Source: S012-113 sp965368405 (GTDB taxonomy: Bacteria > Bacteroidota > Bacteroidia > Cytophagales > Cyclobacteriaceae). Taken from it: a stretch of 28,268 bases of DNA. The translations under genes were made by a program, and so were the position numbers. This document shows positions 15,162 to 22,738 of this stretch, piece by piece (positions within the stretch are counted from its first letter, which is position 1; each line of letters opens with the position of its first letter). The notes under the pieces are model-generated. The model did not search any database and was not told the DNA's origin. It saw nothing but the letters and a program-made list of their open reading frames with translations. The stretch lies in assembly GCA_965368405.1 (NCBI GenBank), contig CBDUMS010000043.1, positions 1 to 28,268 on the forward strand, written 5' to 3'.

Positions 15162-15836
15162 TTAATACCCTCTTTCATTGATCAGCGCCTGGGCGATAGC
15201 AATATCCTCAGGCGTTGTTATTTTTATATTGGAGTATTCGCCCTCAACAAGGGTAATTGGCATGCCGTAGTTCTCTGCAACAGAGGCATCGTCGGTTGCA
15301 TGGGATTGGCTTTCTGCTTGGTATGCTGCTTTAATTTGTTTTACCTCAAAGGTTTGTGGTGTTTGGATAAGCTGATAGTTATCACGATTTACGCTAACAT
15401 TAGAATCGTTCTCAACCTGCCGAATAGAGTCTTTTGGGGCAACTGCGGCTACCCCCGAGCTTTTGGAGGCCGCTGTATCAAAACATCGTTTAATTAGCTC
15501 TGGCGTCACTAGGGGGCGCACTCCATCATGAATTGCCACCAAGCCCTCGTTCGCAATTTTTTTAAGCCCATTTTTTACGGAATGAAATCTAGTCTGACCT
15601 CCTTCCTGGATCACATGGTCTATTTTGAAATTATAATCGCTTACTAGCTCCTTCCAATTTGGAATCTCTGATGCGGGCAGTACCAGGATAATCGAGGTTA
15701 GAGGATCCTCCTTGGCAAAAGCTTCAATGGTATGCATCAGCACAGGTTTATTGGCAAGCAGAAGAAACTGTTTAGGTATTGCAGATTTCATGCGAGAGCC
15801 GCTTCCGCCAGCAACGATTAGTGCATACTTAGTCAT
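15162..15836 (-). CDS. ispD: 2-C-methyl-D-erythritol 4-phosphate cytidylyltransferase
   Basis: Third enzyme of the MEP isoprenoid pathway: it joins MEP to CMP using CTP. The 224-aa length is normal. The N-terminal nucleotide-binding motif ALIVAGGSGSRMKSAIPKQF (5-24) holds the Arg and Lys that contact CTP. The VAIHDGVRPLV motif with the catalytic Asp region, and the C-terminal ATDDASVAE and NIKITTPEDIAIA blocks, are present. It follows queA by 52 bp on the same strand and is likely co-transcribed. ispH of the same pathway lies at the end of the window, in another operon. Confidence 0.96.
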   Translation of the reverse strand: MTKYALIVAGGSGSRMKSAIPKQFLLLANKPVLMHTIEAFAKEDPLTSIILVLPASEIPNWKELVSDYNFKIDHVIQEGGQTRFHSVKNGLKKIANEGLVAIHDGVRPLVTPELIKRCFDTAASKSSGVAAVAPKDSIRQVENDSNVSVNRDNYQLIQTPQTFEVKQIKAAYQAESQSHATDDASVAENYGMPITLVEGEYSNIKITTPEDIAIAQALINERGY

Positions 15837-15888
15837 AAGACTAAAATAAGGAAAATCTTAACTAGAAATTAAGGTTCGTCTAAGCTAC

Positions 15889-16935
15889 TTAGATTATTAG
15901 CATTGCATCGCCGAAGGTAAAGAATCGATACTTCTCTTTAATCGCTACCTTGTATGCATCCATGATCAAGTCGTACCCGCCAAAGGCTACCGCCATCATT
16001 AATAGTGTAGATTCGGGTAAATGGAAATTGGTGATCATGGCGTTGCAAATCTTAAACTCATAAGGAGGAAAAATGAACTTATCGGTCCAACCTTCCTTTG
16101 CTTTAAGCTTATCGTTTGCCGATACCGCTGTTTCAAGTGCTCGCATCGAGGTGGTGCCAACAGCAATTACTCTCTTTTTCTTTTCAAGGGTGTCATTTAC
16201 AATCTTGGCTGTTTCTGCACTAACCTGAAAGTTCTCAGAATCCATCTTATGCTTTGTAAGATCTTCTACATCTACAGGTCTGAATGTGCCAAGTCCAATA
16301 TGTAGGGTGATGGGAGCCATCTCAACACCAATGATCTCTAGTTTTTTGAGAAGGTGTGGAGTAAAGTGCAATCCAGCCGTTGGCGCAGCTACAGCACCAG
16401 TATTTTTAGCATAAATTGTTTGAAAGCGCTCTCGATCTTCCGGTTCTGCTTTTCTTTCAATTGTTTTGGGTAATGGAGTTTCACCCAATTGATCAATTAC
16501 CTGAGTAAACTCTTCGTTCGTTCCATCGAATAAAAATCGAATCGTTCGTCCACGAGAGGTGGTATTATCAATTACTTCAGCTACTAACTCACCTTCGCCA
16601 AAATAAAGTTTATTGCCAACTCTAATTTTTCGAGCCGGATCAACTAAAACATCCCATAGCCTCATTTCGCTATTTAGTTCTCGAAGTAAAAAAACTTCAA
16701 TTTGGGCACCTGTCTTTTCTTTATTACCATAAAGTCGTGCTGGGAAAACCCTGGTGTCATTTACGACCATTACATCCCCTTCATCAAAATAGTCTACGAT
16801 GTCCTTGAACATTTTATGTTCAATTTTGCCCGTATCCTTATGTATAACCATCAATCTGCTTTCATCTCTGTTATCTACAGGATACTTAGCAATTAAGCCC
16901 GATGGGAGATCGAACTTAAACTTTGACAATTTCAT
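15889..16935 (-). CDS. queA: S-adenosylmethionine:tRNA ribosyltransferase-isomerase
   Basis: QueA transfers and rearranges the ribose of S-adenosylmethionine onto 7-aminomethyl-7-deazaguanine in tRNA to make epoxyqueuosine. From the ATG at 16935 the protein is 348 aa, the family's normal size, and starts MKLSKFKFDLPSGLIAKYP. An in-frame ATG at 16965 would add ten residues (MAYPDNQNVK) unlike the family N-terminus. Conserved blocks include DESRLMVIHKDTG, VVNDTRVFPARLYG, AAPTAGLHFTPHLL, LHIGLGTFRPV, VGTTSMRALE and the C-terminal TNFHLPESTLLMM. It heads a probable queA-ispD unit. Confidence 0.96.
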   Translation of the reverse strand: MKLSKFKFDLPSGLIAKYPVDNRDESRLMVIHKDTGKIEHKMFKDIVDYFDEGDVMVVNDTRVFPARLYGNKEKTGAQIEVFLLRELNSEMRLWDVLVDPARKIRVGNKLYFGEGELVAEVIDNTTSRGRTIRFLFDGTNEEFTQVIDQLGETPLPKTIERKAEPEDRERFQTIYAKNTGAVAAPTAGLHFTPHLLKKLEIIGVEMAPITLHIGLGTFRPVDVEDLTKHKMDSENFQVSAETAKIVNDTLEKKKRVIAVGTTSMRALETAVSANDKLKAKEGWTDKFIFPPYEFKICNAMITNFHLPESTLLMMAVAFGGYDLIMDAYKVAIKEKYRFFTFGDAMLII

Positions 16936-17078
16936 TTTTACATTTTGATTATCGGGATATGCCATAAGACTGAAGGGTATTAGTTTTAATATTTCTTAAA
17001 AAATCAAGAATAATGCTGGATATACTCAACTCATTCTTATTTTTATACGTTCTAAACACTATTAGCGAATTTAGGATG

Positions 17079-17086
17079 CAAAAGTA
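17079..17086 (-). promoter_or_regulatory. Candidate -7 box for queA
   Basis: CAAAAGTA on the plus strand reads TACTTTTG on the minus strand, the same sequence as the pheT box. It is about 144 bp before the queA start, so the leader would be long. I see no preQ1 riboswitch pattern in that leader and no -33 match. Confidence 0.3.
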
Positions 17087-17156
17087 ATTATATGTTAGTA
17101 ATAATGTAACTTAAACAGCTAATTATTGTCTTAACAACAAAGGTCACTACTCGAAT

Positions 17157-18419
17157 ATGGGAATAATCATAAAACTAATTCTAGAAAGCTTCCGCTTCGC
17201 CTGGAGTGCTTTACGAATGAATGCCTTTAGAACCACCCTGTCACTGCTTGGTGTTACTGTAGGTATTTTTGCGATTATTGGCGTATTTACAGTTGTCGAT
17301 TCCTTGGAAAAGAGCATTCGAGAGAGTTTAAATTTCCTTGGTACGGGTACTATTTATGTTAATAAGTGGCCATTTACAGCAGATGAAAATGGCGAGTTTA
17401 AATGGTGGGATTTTTGGAACCGGCCAAATCCTTCCTACTCTGAGTTTAAATTCCTGGATGAAAATCTTAAATCTAAATCTGCGATATCAATTCATTCTGA
17501 GGATGGTAATTCTATAATGAAATATGGCAGTAGTAGCTTTGATGAGGGCTCCTTAGTAGGCGGCTCTTTTGGTTATAACCAAATATTTTCAGTGCCTATT
17601 GATAAAGGCCGATACTTTACTCGAACTGAAGTTCAAAACGGAAGCAATGTCGCAATTATAGGCGTAAATGTGGCGAAAAAGCTCTTCGAGGAGCAGGAGC
17701 CACTAGGTAAAACCATAAAAATTCGTGGCCAAAAATATTTTGTAATTGGTGTTATCGAAGAAGAAGGCGAAAGTTTTCTGGGTACTCCTAGTAATGATGA
17801 CAACTGTATTATCCCGTACGACTCCTTCAGGAAAATATTCAGCACAGGTACGGGGCGATGGAATGAGAAAGCTTCAATGATTGGCGTTAAAGGCTTAGAC
17901 ACCGATGTAGGCCTTGTTAAATTGGAGTATGAGCTAAGAGGATTAATGCGATCAAAGCGAGGACTGAGGCCTAAGGACAAAGACAATTTCGCTCTTAACA
18001 GGCCTGAAGCCATTGCGAATATAATTGGCGGAGTATTTGATGTCTTAACAGTGGCTGGCTGGTTCATTGGTGGATTTTCGATTCTCGTTGGAGGGTTTGG
18101 AATTGCAAATATTATGTTCGTTTCCGTTCGCGAGAGAACCAATATTATTGGAATTCAGAAATCGTTAGGCGCTAAGAATTATTTTGTCTTATTCCAGTTT
18201 TTGTTCGAGTCTGTATTCCTAAGCGTATTAGGTGGAGGCACGGGGCTCTTTCTCGTGTATATGTTGTCTTTTGCCTCTTTGGGCAGTCTTGAACTCTCAC
18301 TCACCTTCCAAAATGTCGTTTTAGGTCTTGGAGTAAGTGCGTCGATTGGGATGATATCAGGAATTATTCCAGCGGCTCTGGCAGCTCGAATGGATCCCGT
18401 AGAGGCTATTCGTAGTTAA
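17157..18419 (+). CDS. ABC transporter permease (MacB/FtsX type)
   Basis: A 420-aa inner-membrane permease with the MacB layout. There is one N-terminal membrane helix (about 24-48, in the typical RTTLSLLGVTVGIFAIIGVF context), a large periplasmic MacB_PCD domain (about 50-285), then three C-terminal helices of an FtsX domain. The FtsX domain includes the cytoplasmic block SVRERTNIIGIQKSLGAKNY and ends AARMDPVEAIRS. These proteins work with a separate ATPase in mechanotransmission-type export of lipoproteins, peptides or toxins. No ATPase or membrane-fusion protein gene is adjacent, so its partner must be elsewhere. Its stop overlaps the stop of the convergent 199-aa gene within TTAA. Confidence 0.92.
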   Translation: MGIIIKLILESFRFAWSALRMNAFRTTLSLLGVTVGIFAIIGVFTVVDSLEKSIRESLNFLGTGTIYVNKWPFTADENGEFKWWDFWNRPNPSYSEFKFLDENLKSKSAISIHSEDGNSIMKYGSSSFDEGSLVGGSFGYNQIFSVPIDKGRYFTRTEVQNGSNVAIIGVNVAKKLFEEQEPLGKTIKIRGQKYFVIGVIEEEGESFLGTPSNDDNCIIPYDSFRKIFSTGTGRWNEKASMIGVKGLDTDVGLVKLEYELRGLMRSKRGLRPKDKDNFALNRPEAIANIIGGVFDVLTVAGWFIGGFSILVGGFGIANIMFVSVRERTNIIGIQKSLGAKNYFVLFQFLFESVFLSVLGGGTGLFLVYMLSFASLGSLELSLTFQNVVLGLGVSASIGMISGIIPAALAARMDPVEAIRS

Positions 18420-19015
18420 GGATTTAACTTAAGGAGCGGTATTAAATTAAAGTAGAAATCTTTTACCTTTTTGTTGAGGATCGAATAATCCTCTACTGCA
18501 ATTTTTATACTCAGTTTAATGAAGTTATCCTTTTGAATCTTTGCTCGATGCTGTAGTGATAGCTGTTCGTAATTATCCTTGGAATAGGTATACTCCCAAG
18601 GTGTTTCGTGAACACAGATATAACAGTTTGTTTCGATGAGCTTCTCAAAGTTATCTAGAAGTGCCTGCCGGTTTTGATTAAGAAATTCACCTTGTAAGTG
18701 GAGGGTAGCACTAAAAAAGTTGCCCCAATAAAACATGGTTCGGAATGCTAAGATATTTTCGTTTTGGAATACAGCAGGAAAATCAAGTACATGATAAGGT
18801 AGCCCCTTGTAGTTCTCTCCTTTCGATATTTTAGGAGGGTTGAAGAGCGTATTTATATCTACCGATAGCTTATCGGTGCATTGATGGGCGAGATCGGTTT
18901 GTAGGTTTTCGAGAAGCCCTGTTATTTTTTCCTGAATACGACGTTTTGCCAACAGAAACTTACTGTCGCTTAGTAGATGCAGCTCCTCTGAATCGAATTT
19001 AAGGGGTGTGTTCAT
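18416..19015 (-). CDS. Unknown protein paired with a LuxR-type regulator
   Basis: A 199-aa protein without signal peptide or obvious membrane helix, so probably cytosolic. The first 60 residues are helical and charged. The middle holds a distinctive aromatic block: YKGLPYHVLDFPAVF, then AFRTMFYWGNFFSATLHLQG. A further aromatic stretch (HETPWEYTYSKDNYEQL) follows. I do not recognise a characterised family. It begins 21 bp after the response-regulator gene and is most likely its co-transcribed partner. Possible roles include an effector or accessory of that regulator; the sequence gives no catalytic motif. Confidence 0.8.
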   Translation of the reverse strand: MNTPLKFDSEELHLLSDSKFLLAKRRIQEKITGLLENLQTDLAHQCTDKLSVDINTLFNPPKISKGENYKGLPYHVLDFPAVFQNENILAFRTMFYWGNFFSATLHLQGEFLNQNRQALLDNFEKLIETNCYICVHETPWEYTYSKDNYEQLSLQHRAKIQKDNFIKLSIKIAVEDYSILNKKVKDFYFNLIPLLKLNP

Positions 19016-19036
19016 AGAAAAGTTATCCCGATACGA

Positions 19037-19651
19037 CTAAACCATATTATGTGCATAGGCAAATTTGAGTAAGCCTACTATGGAGCTGGTTTTAGTTTTT
19101 TTGAAAAGACTACGACAAAGTGTATTTACAGACCTGTCGCTGGTATTTAATTCAGCTCCGATTTCCTTCTTGGTGTAATTATTTGCGATTAGTTGTAGAA
19201 CATGGGTTTCTTTCTCAGAGAGCGAAATATCGTCGTTAGAATGATTTAGGGCATGATCAATAATTTCCGTTAGTTCTTCGTTTAGAAATATCTCGTCCTT
19301 CTCCAAAAGGGATAGTGCTGATATTAGATCATAGTGATTCTCTTTTTTAAGCACATGCCCATTAACACCATCTTTAAGAATTTCCTTAATCAGATGAGCC
19401 TCATCTTGCATGCTTAGCACGATGATGTTTAGATTTGGGTAAATGTGCTTTAATTTCCGGATCAGGACCAGACCATTGTCATCGACAATGTTGAAGTCTG
19501 TTATGAGTATATCAAACTCTGTTTCTTTGAAATAGGTTAAAGCTTCATCAATATTATGAGCTTTATTAACTACTTCGTAAGCGGATTTCGTTAAGAGAGT
19601 CGAAACGCCATCTAACAATATACTGTGATCATCTACAAGGAGAATCTTCAT
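19037..19651 (-). CDS. NarL/LuxR-family response regulator
   Basis: A 204-aa two-domain transcription factor. The receiver domain has D7-D8, phospho-acceptor D52 (ILITDFNIVD), S80 (IIVLSMQDE) and K102. The C-terminal GerE-type helix-turn-helix (about 143-200) begins LSEKETHVLQLIANNYTKKE, with the recognition helix around TSDRSVNTLCRSLFKK. No histidine kinase is adjacent. The only co-directional partner is the unknown 199-aa gene 21 bp downstream. It is separated from recA upstream by recA's terminator, so it has its own promoter, which I could not identify. Confidence 0.93.
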   Translation of the reverse strand: MKILLVDDHSILLDGVSTLLTKSAYEVVNKAHNIDEALTYFKETEFDILITDFNIVDDNGLVLIRKLKHIYPNLNIIVLSMQDEAHLIKEILKDGVNGHVLKKENHYDLISALSLLEKDEIFLNEELTEIIDHALNHSNDDISLSEKETHVLQLIANNYTKKEIGAELNTSDRSVNTLCRSLFKKTKTSSIVGLLKFAYAHNMV

Positions 19652-19723
19652 TATTAATCACTGGAATCAGTAATTAATATTAACCATAAAATTTAGGTCT
19701 TGGGATGATTTTCGAATATTTTT

Positions 19724-19760
19724 TTATAAAAAAGCCTTGAACACAAACGTATTCAAGGCT
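19724..19760 (-). terminator. Rho-independent terminator of recA
   Basis: AGCCTTGAA (19733-19741) pairs with TTCAAGGCT (19752-19760) across a 10-nt loop. On the minus strand the stem is followed by TTTTTTATAAAAA. It lies 21 bp beyond the recA stop. Confidence 0.82.
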
Positions 19761-19780
19761 GTAATGAAGATAAATCTATT

Positions 19781-20809
19781 TTATTCTGCAGCAGCAATAG
19801 GCTCATCGAGCACCTCGCCACTAATATTGCTTTTAATTCTGCTTTCTAATTCTTCCATTAATTCTGGATTGTCCTCGATGAGTGCTTTTACAGCGTCTCT
19901 TCCCTGACCTAGCTTATTGCCTTCATAGGAAAACCACGATCCAGCCTTCTTGATAATCTCTAGTTCAACGCCAATGTCGAGTATTTCTCCAGACTTGGAG
20001 ATGCCCTGTCCATACATGATATCAAATTCAACTACTTTGAATGGTGGCGCAACCTTATTTTTTACCACTTTAACTCGAGTTCTATTACCCGTAACATCTG
20101 CAGTAGACTCTTTTATTTGCCCAATACGACGAATGTCAAGTCGTACAGAAGAATAGAATTTCAATGCGTTTCCTCCAGTTGTTGTTTCTGGATTTCCAAA
20201 CATCACACCAATCTTCTCACGCAACTGGTTAATAAAAATACAGGCGCAACCCGTTTTGTTAATGGTGCCGGTAAGCTTTCGCAAAGCCTGAGACATCAGC
20301 CTGGCTTGAAGTCCCATTTTGCTGTCTCCCATTTCGCCTTCTAATTCTGCCTTCGGTACAAGAGCGGCTACGGAGTCGATTACAATGATGTCTATGGCTC
20401 CCGAACGGATTAAATGTTCGGCTATTTCCAGAGCTTGTTCGCCGCTATCGGGCTGCGAAATAAGGAGATTTTCGGTTTGAATGCCTAGTTTCTCGGCATA
20501 TCCTTTATCGAAAGCATGCTCTGCATCTATAAAGGCAGCTAAGCCACCGGCTTTTTGAGCCTCGGCAATGCAGTGCATAGATAGGGTAGTCTTTCCTGAA
20601 GACTCCGGTCCATAGATCTCGGTTACCCTTCCTTTGGGAATACCGCCAATGCCTAAGGCGATATCTAAGCCTAGTGATCCGGTGGAAATTGCCGGCACAT
20701 CAGAAACATGCTCATCACTTAATTTCATTACAGCACCTTTGCCGTATGATTTTTCTAGTTTTTCTATCGTAAGATTTAACGCCTTTAATTTCTCTGTTTG
20801 TTCACTCAT
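19781..20809 (-). CDS. recA: Recombinase RecA
   Basis: RecA is the strand-exchange ATPase of homologous recombination. From the ATG at 20809 it is 342 aa (MSEQTEKLKALNLTIEKLEK), the usual length. An in-frame upstream ATG at 20839 would add ten residues and start inside the promoter box. Key parts are visible: ISTGSLGLDIALGIGGIPKG, Walker A GPESSGKT (67-74), the Walker B region IIVIDSVAAL, the loop-1/loop-2 area with INQLREKIGVMFGNPETTTGGNALKFY, and an acidic C-terminal tail. It is monocistronic, with a terminator and an unusual repeat-covered promoter shared with the divergent peptidase gene. Confidence 0.98.
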   Translation of the reverse strand: MSEQTEKLKALNLTIEKLEKSYGKGAVMKLSDEHVSDVPAISTGSLGLDIALGIGGIPKGRVTEIYGPESSGKTTLSMHCIAEAQKAGGLAAFIDAEHAFDKGYAEKLGIQTENLLISQPDSGEQALEIAEHLIRSGAIDIIVIDSVAALVPKAELEGEMGDSKMGLQARLMSQALRKLTGTINKTGCACIFINQLREKIGVMFGNPETTTGGNALKFYSSVRLDIRRIGQIKESTADVTGNRTRVKVVKNKVAPPFKVVEFDIMYGQGISKSGEILDIGVELEIIKKAGSWFSYEGNKLGQGRDAVKALIEDNPELMEELESRIKSNISGEVLDEPIAAAE

Positions 20810-20836
20810 GGGACTATTTGTTTTATTGGATGTAAG

Positions 20837-20844
20837 CAAAACTA
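20837..20844 (-). promoter_or_regulatory. -7 box of recA
   Basis: CAAAACTA on the plus strand reads TAGTTTTG on the minus strand, an exact TAnnTTTG match, 28 bp before the recA ATG. The place where a -33 TTTG should be is occupied by the second copy of the direct repeat, which reads TTAGT there. Confidence 0.5.
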
Positions 20845-20880
20845 AAAAAATTAGTAATTAAAAACTAAAAAAATTAGTAA
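20838..20880. repeat. Perfect 20-bp direct repeat in the recA promoter
   Basis: Two identical 20-bp copies lie at 20838-20857 and 20861-20880, separated by TTA, so the period is 23 bp. Each contains the inverted repeat ACTAA-N5-TTAGT (20841-20855 and 20864-20878). Copy 1 overlaps the recA -7 box and copy 2 covers its -33 region. The whole block lies between divergent recA and the COG4324 peptidase gene, so it could control either or both. Confidence 0.8.
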
Positions 20881-20925
20881 AATATATAAAAAGGGCTGAA
20901 ATATAGTGTTGAAGCAAGTAAAGTA

Positions 20926-20933
20926 TATTTTTG
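20926..20933 (+). promoter_or_regulatory. Candidate -7 box of the COG4324 peptidase gene
   Basis: TATTTTTG is an exact TAnnTTTG match ending 6 bp before the ATG at 20940. If used, transcription would start at or next to the ATG, giving a nearly leaderless mRNA. A -33 TTTG at normal spacing is missing. Confidence 0.35.
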
Positions 20934-20939
20934 TAGAGA

Positions 20940-21971
20940 ATGAAAAACAGAAAAAGGGTAGTAGTCTGGACTATCATCACGGTAATACTTATTGTACTGA
21001 TAAGCAATTTCAAGCTTATTGTATATGGAATAGAGCAAGGTGCAGGTCAGTTTAATGTAATGTGGAATGCTCAGCCTATTGATGAGATCATGGCGGACCC
21101 TGAATTTCCTGATTCTTTGAAGGAAACACTTGTTCTAGTGGATGATATCAAGCGATTTTCGATCGATTCACTCGGGCTTAAACCAACAAAGAATTACACA
21201 AAAGTTTTCAACCAGAAAGGAGAAGATATACTTTGGGTGGTTTCAGCATGCGCTCCGTATTCATTCGAGCCACTAACCTGGTCTTTTCCTATAATAGGCT
21301 CCTTTACCTATAAAGGGTTTTTTAAGATGGAAAAGGGTACCGCATTAGCTCGTCAGCTAAAGGCCGATGGATATGATGTACACATGCGCTCGGTAAGTGG
21401 TTGGTCAACTCTTGGCTGGTTTCAAGATCCGATATTGAGTAATATGCTGGAAGATGGACCGGGTGAACTAGCCAATACTCTTATCCATGAGCTAACCCAT
21501 AGCACCATCTTTATTCCAGACAGTATGACCTTTAATGAAAACCTGGCTACGTTTATTGGAAATAAAGGAGCAGAAGAGTACTTAAAATATAAATTTGGAG
21601 AAGATTCGAGAGCTTATATTGATTATCGCGAAGAACGTGAAGATTCAAAAATTTTCACCACCTACCTTGTACATTCGGCATATCGGTTAGATAGTCTTTA
21701 TAAATCGATAGCGCATTTGGATGATAGTCTTAAGCAAATCTCAAAAGCAGCATTTATTGATGAGATAAAACTTGGGCTTAATAATCTACCATTTAATAAT
21801 AAGGATAGGTACCAGCGAATATTTACAAATTATCTACCCAATAATGCATTCTTTATTTCATTCCTCGACTATCGCGAACGGCAATCGGATTTTGAAATAA
21901 TGTTTCGTGATTCATTACAGAGTGATGTTAAACGGTTTATTAAGTACTGGCAAAAAAATTATGGGATCTAG
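20940..21971 (+). CDS. COG4324-type zinc aminopeptidase
   Basis: A 343-aa protein of the predicted-aminopeptidase family (Pfam Aminopep). One N-terminal membrane segment (about 7-25) anchors it, with the catalytic part probably outside the cytoplasm. The zincin motif HELTH is at 183-187, and the downstream Glu is E200 in NENLATFIG, so metal binding should be intact. The block WSFPIIGSFTYKGFF, containing the family's usual W-FPI-G---Y-G pattern, is also present. Substrate is unknown. It is divergent from recA across 130 bp. A functional tie to DNA repair is not implied by the family, but the shared repeat-bearing promoter region leaves co-regulation possible. Confidence 0.88.
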   Translation: MKNRKRVVVWTIITVILIVLISNFKLIVYGIEQGAGQFNVMWNAQPIDEIMADPEFPDSLKETLVLVDDIKRFSIDSLGLKPTKNYTKVFNQKGEDILWVVSACAPYSFEPLTWSFPIIGSFTYKGFFKMEKGTALARQLKADGYDVHMRSVSGWSTLGWFQDPILSNMLEDGPGELANTLIHELTHSTIFIPDSMTFNENLATFIGNKGAEEYLKYKFGEDSRAYIDYREEREDSKIFTTYLVHSAYRLDSLYKSIAHLDDSLKQISKAAFIDEIKLGLNNLPFNNKDRYQRIFTNYLPNNAFFISFLDYRERQSDFEIMFRDSLQSDVKRFIKYWQKNYGI

Positions 21972-22024
21972 GACAGTTAACAATTTAATAATGATTTGTT
22001 CTTATCTTTCCATTGCAACCGATA

Positions 22025-22032
22025 TAGATTTG
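22025..22032 (+). promoter_or_regulatory. Candidate -7 box of the two-component operon
   Basis: TAGATTTG is an exact TAnnTTTG match 16 bp before the response-regulator ATG at 22049. No TTTG lies at the expected -33 distance (the nearest, 21995-21998, is 26 bp away), so strength is uncertain. Confidence 0.35.
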
Positions 22033-22048
22033 TTTAAACGATTTTAAA

Positions 22049-22738
22049 ATGGCAGCATCAAAAAAGACGGTACTCATAGTAGATGATAATGAGGATATTT
22101 TGGAACTGCTCATGTATAACCTTAAATCGGATGGTTATCATGTAGAGATTGCAAAAGATGGTGTTCAGGCCGTAGAAGTTGCGAAAAGCACCCTGCCCGA
22201 GCTCATTATTATGGACATAATGATGCCCCGAATGGATGGGGTGGAGGCATGCCGCCATATCCGCCAAATACCGGAGCTGTCGAATACTCATATTATTTTT
22301 CTTACAGCTCGTGTTGAGGAATATTCTGAGATTGCCGCGTTTGATTCAGGTGCCGATGATTACCTAATGAAACCGATTAAGCCACGTGCTTTGATGAGCC
22401 GGGTTAATGCCTTTTTCAAGAAATCGAAACGATCTAGTGATAGCTCGGCCATGCTTGAGTTTAAAGATTTGAAGATTGATCGTGTCAGCTTTACGGTTAC
22501 CAAAGGAGAAAAGGTAATTAATTTGCCAAAGAAGGAGTTTGAGCTCCTCTACTTTTTGGCTTCAAAGGCAGGGCAGGTATTTAATCGTGATGTCCTGCTC
22601 AAAAACATCTGGGGTGCCGATGTATATGTTTTGGCAAGAACGGTCGATGTCCATGTGCGCAAAGTGCGCGAGAAAATCGGTGACAAGTACATTAAGACGG
22701 TCATGGGTGTGGGCTATAAGTTCGATCCCGATAAGTAA
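22049..22738 (+). CDS. OmpR/PhoB-family response regulator
   Basis: A 229-aa transcription factor with a receiver domain (D12-D13, phospho-acceptor D56 in LIIMDIMMPRMDG, conserved Thr in IFLTAR, Lys in DDYLMKPIKP). It also has a C-terminal winged-helix DNA-binding domain (about 130-227) with PKKEFELLYFLASKAG and the recognition-helix block RTVDVHVRKVREKIG. Its TAA overlaps the ATG of the kinase gene by one base (TAATG), so the pair is translationally coupled. It resembles PhoB, but no phosphate-transport or phoU gene is present to support that name. Confidence 0.95.
   Translation: MAASKKTVLIVDDNEDILELLMYNLKSDGYHVEIAKDGVQAVEVAKSTLPELIIMDIMMPRMDGVEACRHIRQIPELSNTHIIFLTARVEEYSEIAAFDSGADDYLMKPIKPRALMSRVNAFFKKSKRSSDSSAMLEFKDLKIDRVSFTVTKGEKVINLPKKEFELLYFLASKAGQVFNRDVLLKNIWGADVYVLARTVDVHVRKVREKIGDKYIKTVMGVGYKFDPDK

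Noticed and set aside
16936..17073. preQ1 riboswitch in the queA leader
   Set aside because: Read on the minus strand, the leader shows no preQ1-I or preQ1-II core pattern; QueA alone is not a reason to call one.
17633..18142. 169-codon open frame on the minus strand
   Set aside because: Antisense to the conserved MacB/FtsX permease; the product looks like a reverse-strand shadow and has no recognisable motif.
20838..20880. Start of a CRISPR array
   Set aside because: Only two copies with a 3-bp spacer, no cas genes, and a position over a promoter.
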